64,000 nucleotides of DNA from Anaerophaga thermohalophila DSM 12881 (lineage in GTDB: Bacteria; Bacteroidota; Bacteroidia; Bacteroidales; Marinilabiliaceae), in the NCBI RefSeq assembly GCF_000191885.1, contig NZ_AEWI01000005.1, forward strand, positions 82,570-146,569, given 5' to 3'. Position 1 is the first letter of the stretch, and every line of letters starts with the position of its first letter. Positions 1 through 9,148 of the stretch are shown one piece after another. Both the position numbers and the translations under genes were made by a program. The notes beneath the pieces were generated by a model that was given only the letters and a program-made list of their open reading frames with translations, had not been told where the DNA came from and ran no database searches.

Positions 1-3000
1 GTAGATACTCAGTTGGGCATCATAATTCCGGATGAGGAGATCAAAGCCCAGCTATCCCGTCGACATCCTTACCAGAACTGGCTGAATGAAAACCGTATCA
101 GTCTGAAGGATATTGAAGTCCGGCAACGCGTACCCTCGCAGTTGGGCGACAAGTATGACATGTATCTGAAGGCCTTCGGATACAATAAGGAGGAGTTAAG
201 TATGATTATTACGCCCATGGCCAGGAACGGCGTCGAACCAGTGGGATCAATGGGGAATGATACACCTATGTCCATTTTTTCGGACAAGCCGCAACGTCTT
301 TTTAGTTATTTCAGGCAGCAATTTGCACAGGTGACAAATCCCCCCATAGATTCTATCCGGGAAGGACTTGTAATGGCACTCACCAATTATATTGGCTCTG
401 TGTCTAAAAATCTGCTAATGGAAAGTCCTGAACATTGCAGGTCTGTTAAATTTACAAGTCCGCTGATTACCAATACCGACCTGGGCAAAATAAAGGATTA
501 TCGCCGCGAAGAATTCACTCATGTCACCATTCCTATGCTTTTCCGTGCCTCTGAAGGCGGAAAGGGGCTTGAGAAAGCAGTGGAAAATATATGCATACGG
601 GCCGGGAAAGCAGTGGATGACGGGAATAATTATATTATTCTGAGCGACAGGGGAGTGAGTATTGAGAATGCCGCTATTCCTTCGTTACTTGCTACCGCGG
701 CAGTTCATCATCATCTGATAAAGGCCAAAAAGAGGATGCAGGTGGGATTGATTATTGAAACGGGGGAGGCTCGTGAAGTGATGCATTTTGCATTGTTGCT
801 GGGCTATGGAGCCAGTGTCATCAATCCCTACGTATGCTTTGCAGCCATTAACGACTTAGTAAAGCAGGGGAAAATTGAAGGTTCTTACAGTGAAGCAAGG
901 GAGAGATACATTAAGGCTGTCGACAAAGGTATACTGAAAGTGATGTCGAAAATGGGCATTTCGACCCTGCGCAGCTATCATGGAGCTCAGATTTTTGAAG
1001 CAATCGGGATTTCACAGGAAGTAATCGACAAATATTTTACCGGAACGACATCCCGGATCGGTGGGGTCGGGTTTGAGGAAATTGCTAAAGAGGCACTTGA
1101 ATTCCATCAGAAGGCTTTCGATGAGTTATTGCCAAAAGGCCCGTATGAAAGTGCCGGGGCCTATGCTTACAGAAAATACGGAGAGAAACATGCCTGGAAT
1201 CCGGAATCTATCGGGTTACTCCAATGGGCAACCTCCAGAAACGATTACGATAAATATAAGCAGTATTCACGTCAGATTGAGGAGGATAATAGAAAACCGC
1301 TGTTTTTACGTGGCTTTTTAAAATTTAAAAACGGTACACCTATAAATATTGAGGAGGTAGAACCTGTTGAGTCTGTCATGAAAAGATTTGTGACGGGCGC
1401 AATGAGTTACGGCTCTATTTCCAAAGAGGCGCATGAAGCCCTCGCTATGGCGATGAATGAAATCGGAGGAAGAAGTAATACCGGCGAAGGAGGAGAAGAT
1501 GCTAAACGGTTTAGTACCACGGCCAGAAGCGCCATAAAACAGGTGGCCAGCGGCCGGTTTGGGGTTACCAATAATTACCTTGTCAATGCCGATGAGTTGC
1601 AAATAAAAATTGCTCAGGGAGCAAAGCCTGGAGAAGGCGGTCAGTTACCCGGATATAAAGTGGATAAAGTAATTGCCAAACTGAGACATTCCACCCCCGG
1701 CATTACCCTTATTTCACCTCCTCCGCATCATGATATCTACTCAATTGAGGATCTTGCCCAGTTGATATTTGATCTGAAGAATGCAAATCCAAGGGCCAAA
1801 ATCAGCGTTAAGCTGGTCTCCGAAACAGGTGTAGGTACTGTTGCTGCCGGGGTGGCTAAAGCGCATGCCGATCTTATAGTGATCAGCGGGACCGAAGGAG
1901 GTACCGGTGCAAGTCCCACCAGCTCTATCAAGCATGCCGGATTACCTGTTGAACTGGGACTGGCCGAAACACAGCAAACGCTGGTGCTCAACAATCTCAG
2001 AGGACGCGTGAAATTGCAGACCGACGGGCAGTTAAAGACCGGCCATGATGTCGTAAAAATGGCTCTTCTTGGGGCCGAAGAGTACGGTTTTGCTACCTCC
2101 AGCCTTATTGTATTGGGCTGCGTCATGATGCGCAAATGCCATTTGAATACCTGTCCGGCAGGAATTGCCACGCAGGATGAGGTTTTGAGGAAGCGGTTTA
2201 TCGGCAAGTACAAAAATCTTATCAACTTCTTTACCTTCATTGCGATGGAGGTGAGAGAAATACTTGCCCAAATGGGATATCGATCGCTTGATGAAATTAT
2301 TGGCCGGAGTGATCTTCTTGAAAGAGACCCTGACGTGAAAAACTGGAAGACCGGAGGATTGGATTTATCCGGATTGTTGCACTTCCCGGAAGAAGGTCAT
2401 AAATACCCGCTGCGTAATACCATGGAGCAGGATCATAAAATTGATGATGTGCTTGACAGGAAGCTTATTGAAGAAGCTCATCCTGCTCTTCAAAGCGGAT
2501 CGCGTGTCTGGATGGCATATCCGGTAAACAATACCGACAGAGCCGTCGGAGCCATGTTATCCGGTGAAGTCTCGAGAATATATGGTGAAGAAGGGCTTCC
2601 AAAAAATACGATTAATTGTTCGTTCTCTGGTTCTGCAGGACAGAGTTTTGGTGCTTTTCTTGTCAACGGGGTTAGTTTTCGTCTTGAGGGAGAGGCTAAC
2701 GATTATCTTGGGAAGGGACTTTCCGGCGGGAAAATAATTGTTGTGCCCCCAACGGGTCATAAGTTTAAACCTGAGGAGAACATTATAATAGGTAATACAG
2801 TTCTTTATGGTGCAACCAGTGGTCATTTGTATGTCCACGGTATAGCCGGTGAGCGCTTTGCGGTAAGGAATTCGGGTGCAAATGCCGTAGTTGAAGGAAC
2901 CGGAGACCATTGCTGCGAATACATGACCGGAGGACGTGTTGTAGTGATCGGGCCGACAGGACGGAATTTTGCTGCAGGAATGAGCGGGGGAATAGCCTAT

Positions 3001-3291
3001 GTGCTGGATGAAACAGGAAATTTTGACTTTTTCTGTAACAAAGGATTGGTTGATCTGTTGCCCGTCCAGGACTATGAGGATGTTCAGGAACTCCAGTTTC
3101 TTCTTCATAAGCATCTGTTGCACACCAATAGTGCTAAAGCCAGGGAGGTACTTGTCAATTGGGATAAATATCTGCCACGGTTTGTAAAAGTAATTCCGTT
3201 TGAATACAAGAAAGTACTTGAGCAGCAGAAGGTTGAAGAATTGGAGAAAAAGTTGCGTGAGACGGAAGATGCTCCGCATCTGAGAGAGTAA
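1..3291 (+). CDS. gltB: Glutamate synthase large subunit, 5' end cut by window
   Basis: The large subunit of glutamate synthase makes two glutamates from glutamine and 2-oxoglutarate in the cytoplasm. The frame is open to base 1 with no stop, so the gene starts outside the window; 1096 residues are visible of about 1500 usual for the family. The missing part is the N-terminal class II glutamine amidotransferase domain. Visible are the central domain, the FMN/synthase domain (GGRSNTGEGGED, KPGEGGQLPG, SGTEGGTGASP), the three cysteines of the 3Fe-4S cluster in CVMMRKCHLNTCPAG, and the C-terminal GXGXG beta-helix domain (GGKIIV, TGGRVVVIGPTG). It ends in a short charged helix. gltD follows after 54 bases, so the two are surely co-transcribed. 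The identification is firm; only the start is unknown. Confidence 0.97.
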   Translation, partial: VDTQLGIIIPDEEIKAQLSRRHPYQNWLNENRISLKDIEVRQRVPSQLGDKYDMYLKAFGYNKEELSMIITPMARNGVEPVGSMGNDTPMSIFSDKPQRLFSYFRQQFAQVTNPPIDSIREGLVMALTNYIGSVSKNLLMESPEHCRSVKFTSPLITNTDLGKIKDYRREEFTHVTIPMLFRASEGGKGLEKAVENICIRAGKAVDDGNNYIILSDRGVSIENAAIPSLLATAAVHHHLIKAKKRMQVGLIIETGEAREVMHFALLLGYGASVINPYVCFAAINDLVKQGKIEGSYSEARERYIKAVDKGILKVMSKMGISTLRSYHGAQIFEAIGISQEVIDKYFTGTTSRIGGVGFEEIAKEALEFHQKAFDELLPKGPYESAGAYAYRKYGEKHAWNPESIGLLQWATSRNDYDKYKQYSRQIEEDNRKPLFLRGFLKFKNGTPINIEEVEPVESVMKRFVTGAMSYGSISKEAHEALAMAMNEIGGRSNTGEGGEDAKRFSTTARSAIKQVASGRFGVTNNYLVNADELQIKIAQGAKPGEGGQLPGYKVDKVIAKLRHSTPGITLISPPPHHDIYSIEDLAQLIFDLKNANPRAKISVKLVSETGVGTVAAGVAKAHADLIVISGTEGGTGASPTSSIKHAGLPVELGLAETQQTLVLNNLRGRVKLQTDGQLKTGHDVVKMALLGAEEYGFATSSLIVLGCVMMRKCHLNTCPAGIATQDEVLRKRFIGKYKNLINFFTFIAMEVREILAQMGYRSLDEIIGRSDLLERDPDVKNWKTGGLDLSGLLHFPEEGHKYPLRNTMEQDHKIDDVLDRKLIEEAHPALQSGSRVWMAYPVNNTDRAVGAMLSGEVSRIYGEEGLPKNTINCSFSGSAGQSFGAFLVNGVSFRLEGEANDYLGKGLSGGKIIVVPPTGHKFKPEENIIIGNTVLYGATSGHLYVHGIAGERFAVRNSGANAVVEGTGDHCCEYMTGGRVVVIGPTGRNFAAGMSGGIAYVLDETGNFDFFCNKGLVDLLPVQDYEDVQELQFLLHKHLLHTNSAKAREVLVNWDKYLPRFVKVIPFEYKKVLEQQKVEELEKKLRETEDAPHLRE

Positions 3292-3345
3292 ATCAAATGT
3301 TAATCCCGGCTTTTTTATTCAAAAGTCATATAATGGTTATTAGCT

Positions 3346-4767
3346 ATGGGAGATCCAAGAGGATTCATAGAAGTTCAGAAAAAAACAAGTGGATATCGTC
3401 CTGTCAATGAGCGGGTTGATGATTATGGTGAAGTTGAGCAAACCCTGAATGATGAGGATCGCCGGTTACAGGCATCGCGGTGTATGGACTGCGGTATCCC
3501 CTTTTGCCATTGGGCATGCCCGGTAGGCAGTAAAATTCCGGAATGGCAGGATGCTCTTTACCGTAAGGATTACAAACTTGCCAGTGAAATATTACATTCT
3601 ACAAACAGTTTTCCCGAATTTACGGGCCGTGTTTGCCCGGCACCCTGCGAAAAATCATGTGTGCTGGCTATTCACGATGAGGCGGTTACCATACGTGAAA
3701 ATGAAGCTTCAACAGTTGAAAAGGCGTTTAAGCTTGGTTTAATTCAACCGCGCCCTCCGAAAAAGAGGACAGGTAAAAAGGTGGCTGTCATTGGTTCGGG
3801 GCCTTCAGGATTATCTGTTGCCGATCAGTTGAATCAGAGGGGGCATACTGTCACTGTTTTTGAGAAAGATGATGCTATTGGCGGACTTTTGCGGTATGGA
3901 ATACCCGACTTTAAACTCAACAAAAAAGTTATTGACAGAAGACTCAGAATTTTTGAAGCAGAAGGTATTGAATTCAGAGTTAATACCTGTGTTGGAAAAG
4001 ATATAAGGGGAGCTGATATACTGAATGAATACGACGCTGTGGTTTTGGCTATTGGTGCTATGCAGCCGCGGGACCTGCCTGTCGAGGGACGCGACCTGAA
4101 AGGCGTATACTTTGCCATGGATTACCTGAAACAACAGAATAAGGTCAATCGAGGAGAGACTTTTTCTCCTGATGAACGGATTGATGCCCGTGGAAAGAAA
4201 GTTATGGTTATAGGAGGTGGCGATACCGGCAGCGATTGTGTCGGGACTGCCAACCGCCAGAAGGCTTCCAAAGTGACTCAGATTGAGATCATGCCCAAAC
4301 CACCGGTTTCGCGGACGCCCGATAATCCTTGGCCCTATTGGCCAAATGTGATGAAGGTTTCCACCTCGCACGAAGAGGGCTGCGAACGTATGTGGAGCTT
4401 GTCGACACGCAGGTTTATCGGTGAAAACGGCCATCTGAAGGCCGTCGAAGTTGTTGAGGTAGATTGGATGCAGGACAATGGCAGATGGGTTATGCAGGAA
4501 AAAGAAGATACCCTTCGAACCATTGAGGTTGACCTGGTATTTCTCTCAATGGGATTTGTTCATCCAATCCATAAAGGTCTGGTGGAAGAGCTGGAACTTG
4601 GGCTTGATAATCGCGGAAATGTTAAAATTAACGGGGCGTTTGCTACTACGAAAGACTGCGTATTTGCGGCCGGCGATGCAGCCAATGGTGCCAGCCTTGT
4701 AGTAACGGCCATCTCGAAAGGCCGTGAGGCAGCTCTTCATGTCCATGAATATTTATCGACGAAGTAA
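3346..4767 (+). CDS. gltD: Glutamate synthase small subunit
   Basis: The small subunit of glutamate synthase passes electrons from NAD(P)H through FAD and two 4Fe-4S clusters to GltB. Its 473 residues fit the family. The N-terminal cysteine clusters are visible as CMDCGIPFCHWACP and CPAPCEKSC. They are followed by an FAD-binding Rossmann motif (VIGSGPSGLSVA, about residue 147) and an NAD(P)H-binding motif (VIGGGDTGSDC, about 288). The C-terminal FAD contact is AAGDAANGASLV. The start ATG gives MGDPRGFIE, which is typical for GltD. It lies just downstream of gltB and is followed by a strong intrinsic terminator, so gltBD ends one operon here. Confidence 0.97.
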   Translation: MGDPRGFIEVQKKTSGYRPVNERVDDYGEVEQTLNDEDRRLQASRCMDCGIPFCHWACPVGSKIPEWQDALYRKDYKLASEILHSTNSFPEFTGRVCPAPCEKSCVLAIHDEAVTIRENEASTVEKAFKLGLIQPRPPKKRTGKKVAVIGSGPSGLSVADQLNQRGHTVTVFEKDDAIGGLLRYGIPDFKLNKKVIDRRLRIFEAEGIEFRVNTCVGKDIRGADILNEYDAVVLAIGAMQPRDLPVEGRDLKGVYFAMDYLKQQNKVNRGETFSPDERIDARGKKVMVIGGGDTGSDCVGTANRQKASKVTQIEIMPKPPVSRTPDNPWPYWPNVMKVSTSHEEGCERMWSLSTRRFIGENGHLKAVEVVEVDWMQDNGRWVMQEKEDTLRTIEVDLVFLSMGFVHPIHKGLVEELELGLDNRGNVKINGAFATTKDCVFAAGDAANGASLVVTAISKGREAALHVHEYLSTK

Positions 4768-4814
4768 ATGATTTGTTAGGGGTTATTTGACTTTTTGGTT
4801 CCCCTATTTTGGAT

Positions 4815-4841
4815 GCCGGCTTCGAAAGAAGCCGGCTTTTT
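4815..4841 (+). terminator. Intrinsic terminator after gltBD
   Basis: A perfect 9-bp GC-rich stem (GCCGGCTTC / GAAGCCGGC) closes a GAAA tetraloop and is followed by five T residues. It lies 48 bases after the gltD stop codon. Confidence 0.9.
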
Positions 4842-5030
4842 GATGCCGATAATAAAAAAAAATGTATTTTGAATTCAATTGATTATTAACGTGTTAGTTC
4901 TCTTGATTCAGTGCTGCCCTGAATTTATCGAAATTTTTGGTACGTGTCTTTTTTTGCTGGATTGTCATATCTATAAGGTAAAATTGATGAAATGTTAATA
5001 ATTTGATAACAGAGGGCTGTCATAAAAAAT

Positions 5031-5882
5031 ATGTCAGCCTCCGATTTTATAAACAGATTAGACGAAGAAAAGATGGAGCAACTCATTTCAAACAGGGCTG
5101 AAATTCATCCTGATGCAAAAATCGGGAATAATGTTACTGTTGAAGCTTTTGCAAAAATAGATAAAGATGTTGTGATAGGCGACGGAACCTGGATAGGTTC
5201 AAATGCAATAATATATCCCGGAGCACGCATTGGCAGGGAATGTAAAATATATCCTGGTGCTGTGATATCGGCCGAGCCTCAGGACCTTAAATTCAATGGC
5301 GAGTATTCTACCGTAGAGATTGGTGATCGCACTACTGTCCGGGAATACGTTACCATAAACAGGGGTACCGCTGCCAGGGGTGTAACCAGCGTTGGTAATG
5401 ATACTTTACTGATGGCTTACACCCATTTGGGACATGATGTGGAAGTAGGAAATCATTGCGTTGTTTCCAATAGTGTCCAGCTTGCAGGTGAGGTTGTCCT
5501 GGAAGACTGGGTAGTGATTGGAGGAATGAGTGCCGTTCACCAGTTTTGTCGGATAGGGGCTCATTCCATGGTTTCCGGTATGAGTGGTGTCCTTTCTGAT
5601 GTAGCTCCTTTCACCAAAGTATTTGGCGTTCCTGTATACTACATTGGAATTAATGTTATTGGACTTCGGCGTCGTGGTTTTTCCAAAGAACAAATTGATA
5701 ATATTCATGAAATATACCGTGCTATTTACCAGCAAGGCCGTAATTTTTCGCAAGCCATTGAATACGTGCAGGCTTATCTTGATCCTACCCCGGAAATGGG
5801 ACAGATCATTTCTTTCATAAAAGCGTCGAAAAGAGGCATTGTTAAAAATGCTATAGGACAAACTGCTTCTGTGGAATCATAA
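5031..5882 (+). CDS. lpxA: Acyl-ACP--UDP-N-acetylglucosamine O-acyltransferase (LpxA type)
   Basis: This looks like LpxA, the cytoplasmic enzyme that starts lipid A synthesis by moving a 3-hydroxyacyl chain from ACP to UDP-GlcNAc. The first two thirds are left-handed beta-helix hexapeptide repeats (IHPDAKIGNNV, IYPGARIG, NHCVVSN). Family marks include PGAVISAEPQDLKF, VTINRGTA and the HQFCRIGAHSMV segment; the conserved catalytic-type His is in the AYTHLGHD stretch. The C-terminal helical part (GLRRRGFSKEQI) is typical. The first ATG gives 283 residues; a second ATG at 5073 gives 269, nearer the usual 255-262, and directly precedes the first hexapeptide (ISNRAEIHPDA), so 5073 may be the true start. 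It stands alone, without lpxD, lpxC or fabZ neighbours, so it could be a second copy. Confidence 0.85.
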   Translation: MSASDFINRLDEEKMEQLISNRAEIHPDAKIGNNVTVEAFAKIDKDVVIGDGTWIGSNAIIYPGARIGRECKIYPGAVISAEPQDLKFNGEYSTVEIGDRTTVREYVTINRGTAARGVTSVGNDTLLMAYTHLGHDVEVGNHCVVSNSVQLAGEVVLEDWVVIGGMSAVHQFCRIGAHSMVSGMSGVLSDVAPFTKVFGVPVYYIGINVIGLRRRGFSKEQIDNIHEIYRAIYQQGRNFSQAIEYVQAYLDPTPEMGQIISFIKASKRGIVKNAIGQTASVES

Positions 5883-6063
5883 ACTGATACACGACCCAAA
5901 TTCTTGCTAGCAAGCGGCAGGGCCGGGCGGACCGAAATCACTCAACGATTTAAAAATGCCCAGCTGGTGCGGATTTCTTTGCAGAGCAAAGCGGCAAAGC
6001 CGAGCGTTAATCCGCGCCTCCTTAGGAGTGGATTTCTAATCCACCGTTAACTTCCGATTATTT
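5883..6063. other. Non-coding stretch with hairpins after lpxA
   Basis: No gene is seen here. There is a long imperfect inverted repeat GCGGATT (5969-5975) / AATCCGC (6009-6015), and a perfect hairpin GTGGATT-TCT-AATCCAC at 6028-6044. Neither is followed by a T tract, so they look like remains of repeat elements rather than a terminator. The dispersed repeats of 6064-6516 follow directly. Confidence 0.5.
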
Positions 6064-6146
6064 TCATCCGAATAAAATTTAATAATTAAGGTCGGATGGA
6101 ACTCACATGTAAAAATTTATACATATTCTTATTGTGGCAAACCTAT
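6064..6146 (+). repeat. Hairpin repeat family C, interrupted copy
   Basis: This copy carries the family C sequence from the CATCCG..ATAAAATTTAAT start through GGATGGAACTCACATG to CTTATTGTGGCAAACC. The expected CATGCTCGTTTCAT end is missing here; it appears only at about 6496-6511, beyond the MITE at 6150-6293 and the repeat at 6294-6516. Confidence 0.65.
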
Positions 6147-6149
6147 CTA

Positions 6150-6293
6150 TGAGTGCAGTCTAAAAAGCCTTTTGACCCCTAAATCCCCTAAAGGGGACTT
6201 TTTCAAACTGCTGATTTTTAGCAGTTCCCCTTTAGGGGTCAGGGGTAAAAATGGTAAAAATAAGCAGTTTGAAGGCTTTTTATACTACACTCA
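6150..6293 (+). repeat. MITE-like element A1
   Basis: The element is about 144 bp with terminal inverted repeats TGAGTGCAGTCTAAAAAGCC / GGCTTTTTATACTACACTCA. The interior is itself palindromic (CCCCTAAAGGGGA and CAAACTGCTGATTTTTAGCAG). Copies A2 (33081) and A3 (34564) have the same interior in the opposite orientation. Unlike the other copies it lacks a matching 4-bp flank (TCTA and TAAA), as expected if its surroundings were rearranged. Confidence 0.8.
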
Positions 6294-6516
6294 TAAATAT
6301 TTTTTTATACGGGCAAACTGTAGTGTTGCAGGGGGTTGGGGGAAAAAGCTTAAACGCAAAGACGTATGTTGTGTTTATAATTCACACTACTGGCTACTGG
6401 CTACTGGCTACTGGCTACTGACTACTGACTACTGACTAAAAACTAATGACTAAATTACTTATATCTAAAAATCTGATAATCTATTAAGGCAAACCTTGCC
6501 ATGCTCGTTTCATCAG
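6294..6516 (-). repeat. Dispersed 210-bp repeat F1 with heptamer array
   Basis: This stretch is nearly the same as the reverse complement of 39034-39217. It includes the segments GGGCAAACTGTAGTGTTGCA, ACGTATGTTGTGTTTATAAT and CTTATATCTAAAAATCTGAT. Inside are seven heptamers at 6387-6435 (four CTACTGG then three CTACTGA), against about two in the other copy. One end carries the family C terminus CCATGCTCGTTTCATC. No coding function is seen. Confidence 0.8.
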
Positions 6517-6534
6517 TATAAAATCTGACTAAGT

Positions 6535-6590
6535 TGGCCGCAAGCGTAACACAGCAAAGGGTACTTCATGGACAGACACTAAATAATGTC
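6535..6590 (+). repeat. Fragment of repeat family D
   Basis: The segment AAGCGTAACACAGCAAAGGGTA followed by CTTCATGGACAGACACTAA matches the end of the family D element at 24364-24531 read in reverse. It overlaps the 3' end of hydF (stop at 6579). Confidence 0.55.
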
Positions 6591-7799
6591 GTCGTATTGT
6601 GCCTCTTTTCCAATCGTAAAAGGTGCAATTGCTCTTTGGTATATGCCATGAACCCAGGCAATAGCCATTCCATAGTTGGTGACAGGGATGCCTGCCTCTA
6701 TGGCGGGGCGAAGCCTGTTGTGTAACTGGCGACGGGTGATCATACAACCTCCGCATTGAATGACCAGTGCATAATCGGTAATGGGGCGTTTTACAGCATC
6801 CAGTCCTGCCACTACATCGAACTCAAGATTTTTGCCGGTATAAGTTCTTATCCACCTGGGTATTTTAACTCTGCCTATATCGTCGCACGAAACGTGATGA
6901 GAACATGATTCGAGCATTAGTATTCTGTCGCCATTTTTTAGATTCGAAATAGCCGGTGTGCCTTTCATATAATGATCAAAGTCCCCTTTTAGCCTGGCCA
7001 TAAGTATACTAAAACTGGTTAATGGGATATCCCGGGGGATGGAGGCATCGGCTTTTGGGAATACCTGTGAATCGGTTATTGCCAAAGCCGGTTTTATTCC
7101 CGTTTCTGCAAGAAATGAGTCTATTTCTCTTTCCTTTAATATCACGCAAACGGCATCATTGTCCAGAATGTCTCTTATTGTTTGTACCTGTGGAAGAATC
7201 AAACGTCCTGTAGGTGCTTCTATGTCAATGGGTGTTATAAGTAAAACGATGTCCCCGTATTTAATGATGTCACCTACAAGTGTCGGGATGGAAAATGCCG
7301 ATTCAGGAATGGAGGTTTGTATGACTTGAATCAGAGGATCAATATCCTCTTCTGGAGAAAGTAACAGAAAGGCTCCGGCACCGCTTTGCAGATATTTTTC
7401 TTTTGTTTTCGTCGCTGCTTTACTAATGTCTTCCTTGTTGTGAACAACAATAAAGGGTACTTCCCGTTTTCTGAATTCATTAATCAGGGTTTGTTCCTGT
7501 TCATCAAACTGATTGTCTGTGATTACCAGAATTGCCAGGTCAATAAGATCGATGGACTGTAATGTTTTGGAGACTCTTTTTGTCCCCAGATCGCCAATAT
7601 CGTCAGTTCCCGCAGTATCGACCAAAACTACCGGTCCGAAACCGGTTATCTCGAACGATTTTTTTACTGGGTCCGTAGTTGTTCCCGGCGTGTCTGATAC
7701 TATGGCGATATCCTGACCGGCAAGACGATTAATAATTGTACTTTTTCCGTTATTTCGTCTTCCGAATATTCCTATAAATGGTTGTCTGTCTCTGGCCAT
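6579..7799 (-). CDS. hydF: [FeFe]-hydrogenase maturation GTPase HydF
   Basis: HydF is the GTPase scaffold on which the 2Fe subcluster of [FeFe] hydrogenase is built before transfer to the apo-enzyme. The N-terminal G domain shows the P loop GRRNNGKS (about residue 13), the switch DTPGTTTDPV, the DTAG motif at about 60, and NKED for guanine recognition. The C-terminal domain has the iron-sulfur ligands: CSHH near residue 297 and CGGC near 350, spaced as in HydF. At 406 residues it is full length. The ATG follows an A-rich stretch. hydE, hydG and a hydrogenase are not in the window, but an aspartase-like gene often found in hyd clusters lies 1.3 kb away. Its presence implies that this organism makes an [FeFe] hydrogenase. 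Confidence 0.93.
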   Translation of the reverse strand: MARDRQPFIGIFGRRNNGKSTIINRLAGQDIAIVSDTPGTTTDPVKKSFEITGFGPVVLVDTAGTDDIGDLGTKRVSKTLQSIDLIDLAILVITDNQFDEQEQTLINEFRKREVPFIVVHNKEDISKAATKTKEKYLQSGAGAFLLLSPEEDIDPLIQVIQTSIPESAFSIPTLVGDIIKYGDIVLLITPIDIEAPTGRLILPQVQTIRDILDNDAVCVILKEREIDSFLAETGIKPALAITDSQVFPKADASIPRDIPLTSFSILMARLKGDFDHYMKGTPAISNLKNGDRILMLESCSHHVSCDDIGRVKIPRWIRTYTGKNLEFDVVAGLDAVKRPITDYALVIQCGGCMITRRQLHNRLRPAIEAGIPVTNYGMAIAWVHGIYQRAIAPFTIGKEAQYDDII

Positions 7800-7848
7800 T
7801 TTTTTTTTGAAAATTAATTAAAAAACGATAAGATAGCAAAGACTAAGT

Positions 7849-7958
7849 AGTGCCCGTCTATAAAGTTGGGGAAGTTTCTTAATTATAATGTGTCTGTTCA
7901 GGAAGTGCCATTTTCAAGGCTAGCGCAGCAAATGGTACTTTGTGGAAAGACTAAGTAT
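7849..7958 (+). repeat. Repeat family D, copy D1
   Basis: This copy begins AAGTAGTGCCCGTCTATAAAGT and ends ACTTTGTGGAAAGACTAAGTA, so its ends are inverted repeats. Internal parts (GGAAGTTTCTTA, TGTGTCTGTT) match copy D2 at 24364-24531 in the opposite orientation. No other gene or signal is evident in the 7800-8147 gap, apart from AT-rich sequence before the next gene. Confidence 0.65.
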
Positions 7959-8147
7959 TGCGTATTTTTCTCTTTCTTCGCGGAATTGGTCTGTTTCAGA
8001 TGAAACAAGTGGATTGCAGTTTCCGAATGCCTTGATCGAAAGAACCGATTCATTTAATCGAAACTTCCGAAAGCCTTAATCGTATGAGTTTATTAGCTAT
8101 ATTCGTACCTTCTGAAAACCCTGGTTTTCAAATTTCATTATTTTCTT

Positions 8148-9146
8148 ATGCATATCAAAACAGCTGTTTTATTAATGTTTCTGAATTTGTGCCTGATAAT
8201 TAAGGGACAGACATACGAAGAATCTCCATCCGATTTCTTTTTTTCTGACAATGCTGAAGACAACTCATTGATGATGGCACCCTCTCTTATATCGACAGGC
8301 ATGAATGAGATACATGCAACTATGGCTTCAGGCGGAGATGAATTTTACTATTGTGTGAAGGGGCCGGGACGGTTTTCGGTCATCGTGGGGCTTCGATTTG
8401 AAGATGGCTTCTGGAGCCATCCTGAAGTGGTTTCTTTTTCAGGAGGAGAAAATACTGATCTAAGCCCGTTTGTTTCACCCGATGGCCGGTTTCTTTATTT
8501 CGTTTCCGACCGTCCTCGAAGTGCAACGGATGAAATTCGGAATTTTAATATCTGGAGGTGCCGGCGTCAGGATGACGGCAGTTGGGGAAATCCTGAACTA
8601 ACTGAGTTTAGCAAATATTCTGGAAACGAGATATCGGTTTCTGTAGATCGTGTTGGCAATGTATATTTTTGCGCAGATTATGAGAGTAATAGTCTTTCTT
8701 TTGAAAGGGATGCGCTTGACATCTATTGGGTTAGAAAGAAGACCGGCAATACCTGGGGGGAAGTTCAAAAGTTGGGTTCTGCTGTTAATACAGAAAAAAT
8801 TGAGCAGACTCCGGCTATCTCACCCGACGGGAAAACATTGGTATTTAGTTCTCTGAGAGGTGATGGATTAGGCGCGGCCGATCTGTATGTTTCTTTTCTC
8901 CGGGAAGATGGATGGAGCGGGGCCGTTAATCTGGGAAGAATGGTAAATACCACAGCCTATGAGTGGTGTCCTGCATTTTCGGGTGACGGACAATGGCTTT
9001 TGTTTTCAGGCAATTTAATGAAAGATAAGCCTGACCTGGTTACTTATACTTCTGTGAAAAGATGGTTGCTTGGCGACGGTAATGGGGCTTCGGATATTTG
9101 GTATATTAGAGCATCCGCCATTCAGAAATTAAAAGATAATCAATGA
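8148..9146 (+). CDS. Secreted WD40-like (PD40/TolB-type) beta-propeller protein
   Basis: This is an exported protein of unknown role. An N-terminal signal peptide (MHIKTAVLLMFLNLCLIIKG) is followed by several PD40 blades, recognised by repeats of the form 'SPDGRFLYFVSDRP' (about residue 110), 'SPDGKTLVFSSLRG' (about 225) and 'SGDGQWLLFSGN' (about 285). Such blades are shared by TolB and many Bacteroidota periplasmic or outer-membrane associated proteins. No lipobox, peptidoglycan-binding OmpA domain or catalytic motif is visible. It is the only plus-strand gene between hydF and the lyase, which both run the other way, and its stop is 3 bases from the convergent lyase stop. Confidence 0.8.
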   Translation: MHIKTAVLLMFLNLCLIIKGQTYEESPSDFFFSDNAEDNSLMMAPSLISTGMNEIHATMASGGDEFYYCVKGPGRFSVIVGLRFEDGFWSHPEVVSFSGGENTDLSPFVSPDGRFLYFVSDRPRSATDEIRNFNIWRCRRQDDGSWGNPELTEFSKYSGNEISVSVDRVGNVYFCADYESNSLSFERDALDIYWVRKKTGNTWGEVQKLGSAVNTEKIEQTPAISPDGKTLVFSSLRGDGLGAADLYVSFLREDGWSGAVNLGRMVNTTAYEWCPAFSGDGQWLLFSGNLMKDKPDLVTYTSVKRWLLGDGNGASDIWYIRASAIQKLKDNQ

Positions 9147-9148
9147 GA

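Noticed and set aside
1737..2240. Long minus-strand frames inside gltB (also at 2557-3279)
   Set aside because: They lie fully antisense to strongly conserved gltB coding sequence and show no recognisable domain; they are shadows.
6172..6435. 87-residue open frame
   Set aside because: It is made entirely of MITE A1 and the heptamer-containing repeat F1. Similar frames arise in the other MITE copies (34585-34794, and the N-terminal extension of the SDR frame). No family support.
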